Assembly (NCBI RefSeq): GCF_900215145.1
Contig: NZ_OBDO01000002.1
Span: forward strand, 248,001-312,000
Reading direction: 5' to 3'
Length of the DNA: 64,000 nt
Origin: Geodermatophilus sabuli
Lineage (GTDB): Bacteria; Actinomycetota; Actinomycetes; Mycobacteriales; Geodermatophilaceae
How positions within the stretch are numbered: the first letter of the stretch is position 1; each line of letters begins with the position of its first letter. Below, one piece after another: positions 51,012-59,197 of the stretch. The position numbers and the translations under genes are program-made. A model generated the notes under the pieces. It did not search any database and was not told where the DNA came from. It saw only the letters and a program-made list of their open reading frames with translations.

Positions 51012-51948
51012 CCAGTCGCTGGCCGACCTGTCGGACACCCTGTTCTCCATCGCCGTCGCGCTCTACTCGGTGGCCGTCGTCGCCTTCTCCGCGCAGCTGG
51101 CCTTCGGCCGCCGCCCCGCCGCCCGCCAGCTGGTCGGCGCCGGCGCCGGCGGGGGGACCGGGGACGGCGTGGCCCCGGTCGAGACGCCGTCCACCGCGCG
51201 CTGGGGCCTGATCGGGCTCGGCGTCACCGTCCTCGGCGCACTGGTGCACACCGGGGTCCTGCTCACCCGCGGGCTCGCCGCCGGGCGGCTGCCCTGGGGC
51301 AACATGTACGAGTTCGCCACCGCCGTCGTCCTCGTGGGCGTGGTCGCGTTCCTCGTGCTCGCCGTCCGGACCCCCGCGGTGCGCGACATCGGCGCCTTCG
51401 TGCTGGCTCCGGTCGTGCTGAGCCTCGTCGCGATCGGGCTGTTCCTGTACGCGGAGGCCGGTCCGCTGGTCGCCGCGCTGCGGTCGAGTTGGCTCGCCGT
51501 CCACGTCAGCACCGCGATCATCGGGTTCGGCATCTTCTTCGTCAGCGGGATCGCCAGCGTCCTGTACCTCCTGCGCGTCCGGCACGACGCCCGTGGGGAC
51601 GACGCCGGCAGCTCGGTGCTCTCGCGGCTGCCCGGCGCGGCGACGCTGGACCGGATCGCGCACCGCACCGCCGTCTTCGGCTTCCCGATCTGGACCTTCG
51701 CGGTCATCGCCGGGGCCATCTGGGCCGAGAGCGCCTGGGGCCGCTTCTGGGGCTGGGACCCGAAGGAGACCTGGGCGTTCATCGCCTGGGTCGTGTACGC
51801 CGGCTACCTGCACGCCCGGACGACGGCCGGCTGGCGGGGCCGCCCTTCGGCGTGGGTCAACGTGATCGGGCTGGTCGTGATGGTGTTCAACCTGCTCTAC
51901 GTGAACATGGTCTCCACCGGCCTGCACAGCTACGCCGGGGTCAGCTGA
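51001..51948 (+). CDS. ccsB: Cytochrome c biogenesis protein CcsB (CcsA family)
   Basis: 315 residues, about eight membrane helices. The haem-handling tryptophan-rich motif is WGRFWGWDPKETWAF, and conserved His residues occur in HTGVLL, AVHVS and GLHSYAG. Together with ResB it attaches haem to apocytochrome c. GTG 51001 overlaps the end of resB. This closes the hem-ccs run that starts at rex. Confidence 0.95.
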   Translation: MTVDQSLADLSDTLFSIAVALYSVAVVAFSAQLAFGRRPAARQLVGAGAGGGTGDGVAPVETPSTARWGLIGLGVTVLGALVHTGVLLTRGLAAGRLPWGNMYEFATAVVLVGVVAFLVLAVRTPAVRDIGAFVLAPVVLSLVAIGLFLYAEAGPLVAALRSSWLAVHVSTAIIGFGIFFVSGIASVLYLLRVRHDARGDDAGSSVLSRLPGAATLDRIAHRTAVFGFPIWTFAVIAGAIWAESAWGRFWGWDPKETWAFIAWVVYAGYLHARTTAGWRGRPSAWVNVIGLVVMVFNLLYVNMVSTGLHSYAGVS

Positions 51949-52064
51949 GGCCGGTCAGGTCCCTCCTCGGGAGGACACGTTCGCCGCTCCGGTGCCCGGC
52001 AGCGTGACGCGGCCCACCGGCGCGTGCTTCCATGCGCGCATGACGCTGAACTCGGCGGTCCGCC

Positions 52065-52337
52065 GTGGGTAGGCACTCCGCCGCCGACGACGCCGTGGTG
52101 CACCCCGTCGTCGCGGCGGCACTGGCGCGGCGGCCCGCGGGCCTGCCGGCCGCCCGGCACGGGGACCTGCGCGCCGACTCGACGGAGAGCGAACTGGGCT
52201 GGCCCGGCGAGTCGACGACGCACGAGGGCCTGGGCTGGCCCGGTGGCATGTCGGCCGAGCCGGCCCGTCAGGCCGGCGGGGCGGCGGAGCAGCCGGCCCG
52301 CCCGCGCGGCTGGCGGCGGTTCTTCCGAGCCGCCTGA
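52065..52337 (+). CDS. Small hypothetical protein starting MGRHS
   Basis: 90 residues. MGRHSA is a start seen on many small actinobacterial proteins. The rest is Ala/Gly/Pro-rich with two similar ELGWPGES / GLGWPGGM segments and ends RGWRRFFRAA. No membrane helix. It may be real, but codon pattern alone is the support. The last codons and stop lie in a 16-bp tandem duplication. Confidence 0.5.
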   Translation: MGRHSAADDAVVHPVVAAALARRPAGLPAARHGDLRADSTESELGWPGESTTHEGLGWPGGMSAEPARQAGGAAEQPARPRGWRRFFRAA

Positions 52338-52439
52338 GGTCCGAGCCGCCTGAGGAAGGCCCTCTGCCCCCCGCCGGCTCGCGGCGGGACCCTGCAGCGG
52401 GCCGCCCGTCCTCCTCGCCCCTCGCAGGCTCGGGACGGG
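52324..52439. terminator. 16-bp tandem duplication and two hairpins
   Basis: TCCGAGCCGCCTGAGG occurs at 52324-52339 and again at 52340-52355. Hairpins follow: CCCGCCG / CGGCGGG (52370-52376, 52382-52388) and CCCGTCC / GGACGGG (52405-52411, 52433-52439). Between convergent genes, so it may end both transcripts. Confidence 0.55.
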
Positions 52440-52457
52440 ACCGGCGCCGCCGCGCTG

Positions 52458-52673
52458 CTAGGCCGGGGAGCCGTCGTCCCGGCGGGTGCGGCGCTCGAGC
52501 TCGCGCAGGAACTCCGGGTCGTCGTCGGGAGCCAGCGGCGGGCCGCTGCGGGTCGGCCGCGGACGCGGCCGCATCGCGGGGCGCCCACCCCCACCTGGGC
52601 CGCTCTGCGCACTCGAGCGCATGACGAGGACCGTCACGGCGACCACCAGGACCAGCACCACCAGGAACGCCAT
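52458..52673 (-). CDS. Small membrane-anchored protein
   Basis: 71 residues: an N-terminal hydrophobic helix (MAFLVVLVLVVAVTVLVM) followed by a basic, Pro/Gly-rich cytoplasmic tail ending in DDDPEFLRELERRTRRDD. Unknown function. ATG 52673 is supported by a GGAGGGGGAG ribosome site, and TACTGT at 52720-52715 is a possible -10. Confidence 0.6.
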   Translation of the reverse strand: MAFLVVLVLVVAVTVLVMRSSAQSGPGGGGRPAMRPRPRPTRSGPPLAPDDDPEFLRELERRTRRDDGSPA

Positions 52674-52775
52674 GACGATCTCCCCCTCCACCGAGTCCAG
52701 CCCGACTGCCACCCACAGTACGTCCGCGGCGATACTCGACCGCGGCAGTGGAGCGCCGCACGAGGGGAGAGCGCC

Positions 52776-53222
52776 ATCGACGCCGTCGACCGGCAGCTGA
52801 TCGACCTGCTCAGCGCCAACGGGCGGGCCAGCTACGCCGAGCTCGCCCGCCAGGTGGGCCTGTCCGCACCGGCCGTGCACGAGCGCGTCGGCAAGCTGGA
52901 GGCCGCGGGGGTGGTCCTCGGGTACCGGGCGGTCGTCGACCCCGGGGCCGTGGGTCTGGACGTCACGGCGCTGATCAGCGTCATCGAGAGCGACTCGGTC
53001 GACGACACCGGCATCGAGGAGGCGCTGCGCGCCATGCCCGAGGTCGAGGACTGCTGGCGGGTCGCCGGTGCCGAGGGCTACGTGCTGAAGATCCGCGTGA
53101 CGGACATCCCGGCACTGGAGGCCACCATCAGTGCGTTGAACAGGATCCGGGGCGTCGCACGCACCCGGACGACCGTCGTCCTGAGTACCAAGTGGGAGGG
53201 CCGCCATGGCCGAGAACGCTGA
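52776..53222 (+). CDS. Lrp/AsnC family regulator with unclear start codon
   Basis: About 148 residues. The N-terminal HTH is IDLLSANGRASYAELARQ followed by VGLSAPAVHERVGKLEAAG; the C-terminal RAM domain (about 65-140) should bind an amino acid. The frame has no ATG, GTG or TTG before the HTH: the first is GTG 52854, which would cut off the DNA-binding domain. GAGGGGAG lies 6 nt before an ATC at 52776, exactly where homologues begin, so ATC may be used. A frame error in the sequence is the alternative. GATACT (52731-52736) is a likely -10. Confidence 0.75.
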   Translation: MDAVDRQLIDLLSANGRASYAELARQVGLSAPAVHERVGKLEAAGVVLGYRAVVDPGAVGLDVTALISVIESDSVDDTGIEEALRAMPEVEDCWRVAGAEGYVLKIRVTDIPALEATISALNRIRGVARTRTTVVLSTKWEGRHGRER

Positions 53223-53523
53223 ACCGACGGTGCCGGGGGCGCCGACGGGTGGGCCGGCGGCGCCGCCGAGGATCGTGCCCTGGCTGGTCGTCTACACCGT
53301 CGGCCGGTTGGCCATCGCCGCGGCCCTGGTGCTGCTGCTGTGGTGGGTCGGCCTGGACCTCTGGTCCGGCGCGCTCTTCGGCCTGCTGCTGTCGATGCCG
53401 GTGTCCTACCTGCTGCTGCGCCCGTCGCGGGAGCGGCTGACCGAGGGGCTGGCCGCGCGCAGCCTGGCCCGCAAGCAGGCCAAGCGGGACGTCGACGCCC
53501 GGCTCGCCGGCGACGAGAGCTGA
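53206..53523 (+). CDS. DUF4229 membrane protein
   Basis: 105 residues with two hydrophobic helices (about 25-47 and 52-70) and a basic C-terminal tail (ARKQAKRDVDARLAG). It matches DUF4229, often next to menA in actinobacteria. Function unknown. ATG 53206 overlaps the asnC-type gene by 17 nt. Confidence 0.8.
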   Translation: MAENAEPTVPGAPTGGPAAPPRIVPWLVVYTVGRLAIAAALVLLLWWVGLDLWSGALFGLLLSMPVSYLLLRPSRERLTEGLAARSLARKQAKRDVDARLAGDES

Positions 53524-53655
53524 CCGAGCCCCGCGACGACGGTCCCGATCACCCACTGCGCCGTGCCGTCGGCGGCGACCAGGTCGTCCCGGACAGGGCC
53601 GAACCGGCCGCCGAGCAGGCCCGCGGGCACGGCGGCAGGGTGGGGACAGGGGGCC
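53524..53655. other. 132-bp gap between DUF4229 and menA
   Basis: No hairpin or promoter stands out. On the minus strand a short peptide-like stretch (GRFGPVRDDLVAADG, then QWVIGTVVAG) reads through here in a frame different from menA and could be a gene remnant, but I cannot match it to a family. Confidence 0.3.
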
Positions 53656-54528
53656 TCAGCCGCTGAGCGCGAGACCGGCGCCCAGCAGGACGCCGGTGAC
53701 CAGGGTGAGCCGGCCGGTGCCGCCGAGGGCGCCGATGAGCGCCGGCCCGCGCCCACCGGAGAGCACCGTGCGCACCGGCGGCACGGCCAGCGGGACGGCG
53801 AGCAGCCCGAGCAGCGCCCACGGCCGGACGACCCCGATCGCCGCCACGACGGCGAAGGCCACCGCCGGCAGCGCCGCGAACGCGATGCGGGTGCCGCGCT
53901 CGCCCATCAGCACGGCCAGCGTCCGCTTGCCGACGGCGGCGTCGCCCTCGATGTCGCGCAGGTTGTTGACGACCAGCAGCGCCACGATCAGCAGACCGAC
54001 CGGCACCGACGCCGCGACGGCCAGCGCCTCCACCGAGCGGGTCTGCGCGAACGTCGTCCCGACGACGGCGACCGGACCGAAGAAGACGAAGACGAACACC
54101 TCCCCGAGCGCCCGGTAGCCGTAGGGGATCGGCCCGCCGGTGTAGGTCCAGGCCGCGACGATGCAGACCGCGCCGACCACGACCAGCCACCAGCTCGACA
54201 GCGCCGCCAGCGCCAGCCCGGCCACCCCGGCGACGGCGAAGGACAGCGCCGCCGCGAGGAGGACCTGCCGCGGGGTGGCCGCTCCCGAGCCGACCAGCCG
54301 CATCGGCCCCACCCGCACGGTGTCGGTGCCGCGGGTCCCGTCGGAGTAGTCGTTGGCGTAGTTGACCGCCACCTGCAGGGCCAGCGCCACGACCAGTGCC
54401 AGGAGCGCCGGGCCGAGCCGGAAGCCGTCCAGGGCCGCGGCGACACCGGAGCCGACCAACACGGGGGACACGGCGGCGGGCAGGGTGCGCGGGCGGGCAC
54501 CGGCCAGCCACTGGACGGGGGTGGCCAT
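53656..54528 (-). CDS. menA: 1,4-dihydroxy-2-naphthoate polyprenyltransferase
   Basis: Attaches the polyprenyl chain to DHNA, giving demethylmenaquinone. 290 residues, UbiA superfamily with about eight or nine membrane helices. Aspartate-rich motifs: NYANDYSDGTRGTD (56-69) and NNLRDIEGDAAVGKRT. The start PVQWLAGARPRTLP is typical. It is transcribed with menE upstream (4 nt gap). Confidence 0.95.
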   Translation of the reverse strand: MATPVQWLAGARPRTLPAAVSPVLVGSGVAAALDGFRLGPALLALVVALALQVAVNYANDYSDGTRGTDTVRVGPMRLVGSGAATPRQVLLAAALSFAVAGVAGLALAALSSWWLVVVGAVCIVAAWTYTGGPIPYGYRALGEVFVFVFFGPVAVVGTTFAQTRSVEALAVAASVPVGLLIVALLVVNNLRDIEGDAAVGKRTLAVLMGERGTRIAFAALPAVAFAVVAAIGVVRPWALLGLLAVPLAVPPVRTVLSGGRGPALIGALGGTGRLTLVTGVLLGAGLALSG

Positions 54529-54532
54529 CGGG

Positions 54533-55681
54533 TCAGTGCCTCTCGTCGGCCGCCGGCGCGGCGGTGATCCGGGCGGCGAGGCCGCGGCGGTCGGGCTTGC
54601 CGGTGTGCAGGGTCGGGACCGCGGCGATGCGGTGCAGTTCCCGCGGCGCGGCGGGCCCGCCGAGCCGCTCGCGCACCCACGGCCGCAACACGTCCAGGTC
54701 CGGCTCGGCCCCGGGCACCGGGACGACGGCGGCGACCACGCGCTGGCCCCACTCCTCGTCGTGCCGGCCGAACACCACCGCGTCGGCGACGGCGGGGTGC
54801 TCGCGCAGCACGGCCTCCACCGCCTGGGGTGCCACGTTCACCCCTCCGGTGATCACGACGTCGTCCAGCCGGCCGTGCACGGTGAGCCGCCCGTCGGGGC
54901 CGAGCGAGCCGGCGTCCCGGGTGCGGAACCAGCCGTCGGCGAAGGCCGCCGCGGTCCCCTCGGGGTCCAGCCGGTAGCCGAGCGCGAGCACGGGCCCGGC
55001 GAGCTCGACCCCTCCCTCGGTCACCCGTACCCGCACGCCGTCCAGCGGTCGTCCGTCGTACACGCAGCCGCCCGCCGTCTCGGTCATGCCGTAGCTCGTG
55101 GCGACGGTGACCCCCTCGTCCCGGGCCCGCGCCAGCAGCGCCGGGTCGGTGGCCGCGCCGCCCACCAGCACCGCGTCCAGGGCGCGCAGCCCGCCGGCCT
55201 CGGCCTCGAGGAACCGGCGCAGCTGGGTGGGCACCATCGCCGCGTACCGCCGGCCGGGGGGCATGCGGGCGACCGCGGCCGCCAGCCCCTCGCCGCGGGC
55301 CGGCACCGTCGGCTCGGTGCGCGCGACGACCGACCGGCACAGCACCTGCAGCCCGGCGACCGACGACACCGGGAGGACCAGCAGCCACGCCCCGGGACCG
55401 CCCAGCCGCCGCATCGTCGCCTCGGCCGAGGCCACGACGGCCGAGGCCGGCAGCAGCACGCCGCGGCCGCCCCCGGTCGAGCCGGAGGTGACGACGACGA
55501 GGTCCGCGCCCGGCTCCAGGGGCTCCTGCGGGCGCAGCAGCGTGCGCGCGGCGTCCACCGCGGCCGGCGGCCCGGCGGGCAGCACCGCCAGCGGAGCGGT
55601 GCCCTCGAGCGCGGCGCGCAGGTGCGGCAGCAGCGCCCGGGGGTCGGCGGGCGCGGACACGAGGGTCAGGTGCCGGGCCAC
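54533..55681 (-). CDS. menE: o-Succinylbenzoate-CoA ligase
   Basis: ANL enzyme that activates OSB. 382 residues, at the short end for the family. The P-loop is VVTSGSTGGGRGVLL, with SYGMTETAGGCVYDG in the middle and LDDVVITGGVNVAP and the catalytic Lys in LHTGKPDRRGL near the end. GTG 55681 is the start. It heads a menE-menA minus-strand pair diverging from menC. Confidence 0.93.
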   Translation of the reverse strand: MARHLTLVSAPADPRALLPHLRAALEGTAPLAVLPAGPPAAVDAARTLLRPQEPLEPGADLVVVTSGSTGGGRGVLLPASAVVASAEATMRRLGGPGAWLLVLPVSSVAGLQVLCRSVVARTEPTVPARGEGLAAAVARMPPGRRYAAMVPTQLRRFLEAEAGGLRALDAVLVGGAATDPALLARARDEGVTVATSYGMTETAGGCVYDGRPLDGVRVRVTEGGVELAGPVLALGYRLDPEGTAAAFADGWFRTRDAGSLGPDGRLTVHGRLDDVVITGGVNVAPQAVEAVLREHPAVADAVVFGRHDEEWGQRVVAAVVPVPGAEPDLDVLRPWVRERLGGPAAPRELHRIAAVPTLHTGKPDRRGLAARITAAPAADERH

Positions 55682-55807
55682 GAGGCACCAGCGTAAGGAC
55701 CCTCCTGTCCCCCGTGGAGGATCCCCTCGCCCCCCGCCCCTCGCCGGCTCGCGGCGGGACCCTGGAAGGGGCCGTCAGGGCTGGCAGCGGGGCCCTGCAG
55801 GAGGGCC
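55682..55807. terminator. Hairpin-rich repeat region between menE and menC
   Basis: Small stems CGCCG / CGGCG (55742-55746, 55752-55756) and GGCCCT / AGGGCC (55791-55796, 55802-55807) lie in a sequence of the same style as the other intergenic hairpins (CCCTC, GGCTCG, GGGACCCT words). Here it separates divergent genes, so a simple terminator role does not fit. Confidence 0.4.
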
Positions 55808-55811
55808 GGAT

Positions 55812-55817
55812 TACGCT
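55812..55817 (+). promoter_or_regulatory. -10 box of menC
   Basis: TACGCT, 6 nt before GTG 55824; leaderless pattern. Confidence 0.45.
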
Positions 55818-55823
55818 GCTCGT

Positions 55824-56771
55824 GTGGAGGTCGCGGCGGAGATCGACGCCGTGCGGGTCTGGTCGGTGCCGATGCGCACCCGCTTCCGCGGCGTCGACGT
55901 CCGCGACGGCGTCCTGGTGCGCGGCCCGGCCGGGTGGGGCGAGTTCTCGCCCTTCTGGGACTACGACGTCGCCGAGAGCCGGCGCTGGTGGGCCGCGGCC
56001 GTCGAGTCCGCGGTCGAGGGCTGGCCGGCGCCGCTGCGGGACACCGTGCCGGTCAACGTGACGGTGCCGGCGGTCGACGCCGAGCGGGCGCACGCGATCG
56101 TCGCGGCATCGGGCTGCCGCACCGCGAAGGTCAAGGTGGCCGAGCCCGGGCAGACGGCGGCCGACGATCTCGCGCGGGTGGAGGCGGTCCGCGACGCCCT
56201 GGGTCCGGACGGCGCGGTTCGCGTCGACGCCAACGCGGCCTGGGACGTCGACACCGCGGTGCGCCGCATCCGCGACCTGGACCGCGTCTGCCTGGAGTAC
56301 GTCGAGCAGCCCTGCGCCACCCTTGCGGAGCTCGCCGCGCTGCGGCGGCGCACCGACGTCCGCGTGGCCGCCGACGAGGTCGTGCGCCGCGCCGCCGACC
56401 CGCTGCGGGTGGACCTGCGCGAGGCCTGCGACGTGGTCGTCCTCAAGGTGCAGCCGCTCGGCGGGGTCCGGGCGGCGCTGCGGGTGGCCGAGGCGCAGGA
56501 CCTGCCGTGCGTGGTGTCCTCGGCCCTGGAGTCCTCGGTGGGCATCGCCGCCGGGGTCGCGCTGGCGGCGGCACTGCCCGAGCTCCCGTTCGCCTGCGGC
56601 CTGGCCACCGTCGCGCTGTTCACCGACGACGTCACCAGCACACCGCTGCTCCCGGTGGACGGCGCGCTGCCGGTCACGCGCCCCGAACCCGACCGGGTCG
56701 ACGCCGTCGCCGCCGACCCGCTCACCCAGGCCCGCTGGGGCGCCCGGCTGGCCGCCGTGGTGACCGCGTGA
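55824..56771 (+). CDS. menC: o-Succinylbenzoate synthase
   Basis: Dehydrates SHCHC to OSB. 315 residues, enolase superfamily. The catalytic set is visible: K102 and K104 (TAKVKV), metal ligands D135, E161 and D184, and K208 (VVLKVQP). GTG 55824 follows the TACGCT box by 6 nt; a GTG 2 nt earlier is out of frame. Coupled to menD by GTGA. Confidence 0.94.
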   Translation: MEVAAEIDAVRVWSVPMRTRFRGVDVRDGVLVRGPAGWGEFSPFWDYDVAESRRWWAAAVESAVEGWPAPLRDTVPVNVTVPAVDAERAHAIVAASGCRTAKVKVAEPGQTAADDLARVEAVRDALGPDGAVRVDANAAWDVDTAVRRIRDLDRVCLEYVEQPCATLAELAALRRRTDVRVAADEVVRRAADPLRVDLREACDVVVLKVQPLGGVRAALRVAEAQDLPCVVSSALESSVGIAAGVALAAALPELPFACGLATVALFTDDVTSTPLLPVDGALPVTRPEPDRVDAVAADPLTQARWGARLAAVVTA

Positions 56772-58486
56772 ACCCCTCCACCGCCTGCGCGCGGGTGCTC
56801 GTCGACGAGCTGGTCCGTGGCGGCGTCACCGACGCGGTGCTCTCACCCGGCTCCCGCTCGGCGCCGGTCGCGCTGGCGCTGTTCGAGGCCGAGCGGGCCG
56901 GCCGGCTGACCCTGCACGTGCGCATCGACGAGCGCACGGCGTCCTTCCTCGCCCTCGGCCTGGCCAGGGCGTCGGGGCGGCCGGTGCCGGTGCTCACGAC
57001 ATCCGGCACGGCGACGGCGCACCTGCACGCCGCGGTCCTCGAGGCCGACGCCGCCGGTGTGCCGCTGCTGGCGCTCACCGCCGACCGGCCACCGGAGCTG
57101 CGCGACACCGGCGCCAACCAGACGATCGCCCAGCCGGGGCTGTACGGCGGCGCGGTGCGCGCGGCGGTCGACGCCGGCGTGCCCGAGGCGGGACGGGAGG
57201 CGGCGCAGAACCGGTACTGGCGCTCGCTGGTGGCCAAGGCCCTGCTGGTGGCCCGCGGGACGCTGTCCGGCGACCCGGGCCCGGTGCACCTCAACCTGCC
57301 GTTCCGCGAGCCGCTGCTGCCCGACGACGCCGCCCCCGCCGTGCTCCCCGAGCCGTGGGCCGGCCGCCCGGACGGCGCGCCGTGGACGGCGGGGGCCGCT
57401 GCGTGCCCAGCCCCGGTCCGCGACGCCGGACCGGCCCGGACGCTCGTCGTGGTCGGCGACGCGCCCGCCGCGCTGGGCCGAGCCGCCGCCGCGCTCGCCG
57501 ACACGCGGGGGTGGCCGGTGCTCGCCGAGCCGTCCAGCGGTGCCTGGGCGGCGTCGCTGCGCGGTGGTGCGCTGCTGCTCGGCGTCCCGGACTGGCTGGC
57601 CGCGCACCGCCCCGAGCGGGTGCTGGTGGTCGGGCGCCCCACGCTCTCGCGGCCGGTGTCGGCGCTGCTGGCCGATCCCGCCGTCCGGGTCGAGACGGTC
57701 GCCGCCGCCCCCCGCTGGGCCGACGCCGGCCGGTCGACCGCGGCCGTCGGGGTGCTGCCGGCCGGTGGGGCCCCGGCCGACCCCGCGTGGCGGGCGGACT
57801 GGGCGGCCGCCGCCGCGCGGCTGGGGACGGCGGTCGACGGGCTGCTGGACGCCGTCGAGGGGCTGACCGCCGCCCGGCTGGCCCGCGACCTGGTCGCCGG
57901 GCTGCCCGACGGGGCGCTGCTGGTCCTGGGGTCGTCGACGCCCGTGCGCGACGTCGACCGGCTCGCCGTCCCGCGGGCGGGGCTGACCGTGCTCGCCAAC
58001 CGGGGGGTCGCCGGCATCGACGGCACGGTGTCCACCGCCGTCGGCGCCGCGCTGGTGCACCAGCGGGCCGGTGCGGGCCCGGCTGTCGCGCTCCTCGGCG
58101 ACCTCACGTTCCTGCACGACCTGCAGGGCCTGCTCGGGGGTGACGGGGAGCCGCGACCGGACCTCACCCTCGTCGTGCCCGACAACGACGGCGGCGGCAT
58201 CTTCGCCCAGCTGGAGCCCGGGCAGCCGCGGTACGAGGCCGGCTACCGGCGGGTGTTCGGCACCCCGCACGGTCGCGACCTGGTCGCCGTCGCCGAGGCG
58301 CTGGGCTGGCCCGCCGTCCGGGTCGAGCGCCCCGCTGACCTCGCCGCCGCGGTCGCCGCCGGTGGGCCGCGGGTGGTCGTCGTCCGCACCGGGCAGCGGG
58401 TCGAGGCCGACCTGGCCCGGGACCTGCGCGGCGTCGCGACCGAGGTCCTGACCGGCGCGCGCGGGGGCCGAGGAGGCGCCGGTTGA
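56768..58486 (+). CDS. menD: SEPHCHC synthase (menaquinone synthesis)
   Basis: ThDP enzyme joining isochorismate and 2-oxoglutarate. 572 residues. The N-terminal Pyr domain has VLSPGSRSAPVALAL and RIDERTASFLALGLA with the ThDP Glu; the C-terminal PP domain has LLGDLTFLHDLQGLL and the NDGGGIF segment. GTG 56768 is coupled to menC. A strong hairpin follows. Confidence 0.95.
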   Translation: MNPSTACARVLVDELVRGGVTDAVLSPGSRSAPVALALFEAERAGRLTLHVRIDERTASFLALGLARASGRPVPVLTTSGTATAHLHAAVLEADAAGVPLLALTADRPPELRDTGANQTIAQPGLYGGAVRAAVDAGVPEAGREAAQNRYWRSLVAKALLVARGTLSGDPGPVHLNLPFREPLLPDDAAPAVLPEPWAGRPDGAPWTAGAAACPAPVRDAGPARTLVVVGDAPAALGRAAAALADTRGWPVLAEPSSGAWAASLRGGALLLGVPDWLAAHRPERVLVVGRPTLSRPVSALLADPAVRVETVAAAPRWADAGRSTAAVGVLPAGGAPADPAWRADWAAAAARLGTAVDGLLDAVEGLTAARLARDLVAGLPDGALLVLGSSTPVRDVDRLAVPRAGLTVLANRGVAGIDGTVSTAVGAALVHQRAGAGPAVALLGDLTFLHDLQGLLGGDGEPRPDLTLVVPDNDGGGIFAQLEPGQPRYEAGYRRVFGTPHGRDLVAVAEALGWPAVRVERPADLAAAVAAGGPRVVVVRTGQRVEADLARDLRGVATEVLTGARGGRGGAG

Positions 58487-58547
58487 GTGGTTGATCGTCC
58501 GGGCAGGGGTGCGGCACGGCGGGCGGGGTGGCCGGCAGCCCCGTACG

Positions 58548-58591
58548 CCCAGGCCCGGCAGTCGAGAACCACGGCTGCCGGGCCGCCTGGG
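58548..58591 (+). terminator. Hairpin after menD
   Basis: CCCAGGC and CCGGCAG (58548-58561) pair with CTGCCGG (58575-58581) and GCCTGGG (58585-58591), with a 3-nt bulge and a 13-nt loop. Confidence 0.6.
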
Positions 58592-58654
58592 TGGCCGAGG
58601 GGATGCCGACGGAGCAGGCTGGAAGTCCCCTTCCGCCTCCAGGAGGAGCCTGCG

Positions 58655-59197
58655 ATGGTGAGCCCCGAGCCCCAGACCGGCCGCGAGTTCTGGCGTGACA
58701 TCAAGCCGATCGAGAACGTCTTCCGCAGAGACGCCGCTCCCGAGATCTTCCTGCCCGACACGCTCGACGACGACGAGCGGTACTTCATCCCGCTGTCGGA
58801 CACCGTCGGCTCCCGCCCGCTGTGGATCTCGCTGACCCAGAACCGGTGGGCCGATGTCCTGTGGGCGAGGCAGGCCGGGCTGGTGAACCGGCACTACCAC
58901 CCGCACCAGGTGTTCGGTTACACGCTGTCGGGGAAGTGGAGCTACCTGGAGCACGACTGGGTCGCCACCAAGGGCACCTTCGTCTACGAGACGCCGGGAG
59001 AGGCCCACACCCTGGTCGCGCACGAGTCCGACGAACCGATGCGGGTGCACTTCAACGTGACCGGCCCGCTCATCTGGCTCGACGAGGACGGCCAGCCCAA
59101 CGGCACCTTCGACGCCTACGACTACCTCGAGCTCGCCCGCGAGCACTACGAGCGTGTCGGCCTGGGCGCCGAGGCGGTGGAGCGGCTGCTGCGCTAG
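58655..59197 (+). CDS. Cupin protein, 2,4'-dihydroxyacetophenone dioxygenase family
   Basis: 180 residues of a single cupin barrel. Metal-binding HYHPHQVFGYTLSGKW supplies His residues and Glu/Gln ligands, HTLVAHESDE the last His. It matches the DAD family, which cleaves a C-C bond beside a ketone with Fe. Substrate here unknown. ATG 58655 has an AGGAGGAG site. It sits between menaquinone genes but looks unrelated, and overlaps the convergent menF by 4 nt. Confidence 0.82.
   Translation: MVSPEPQTGREFWRDIKPIENVFRRDAAPEIFLPDTLDDDERYFIPLSDTVGSRPLWISLTQNRWADVLWARQAGLVNRHYHPHQVFGYTLSGKWSYLEHDWVATKGTFVYETPGEAHTLVAHESDEPMRVHFNVTGPLIWLDEDGQPNGTFDAYDYLELAREHYERVGLGAEAVERLLR

Noticed and set aside
54161..54349. 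Small plus-strand frames antisense to menA and menE
   Set aside because: Shadows of menA and menE with no ribosome site.
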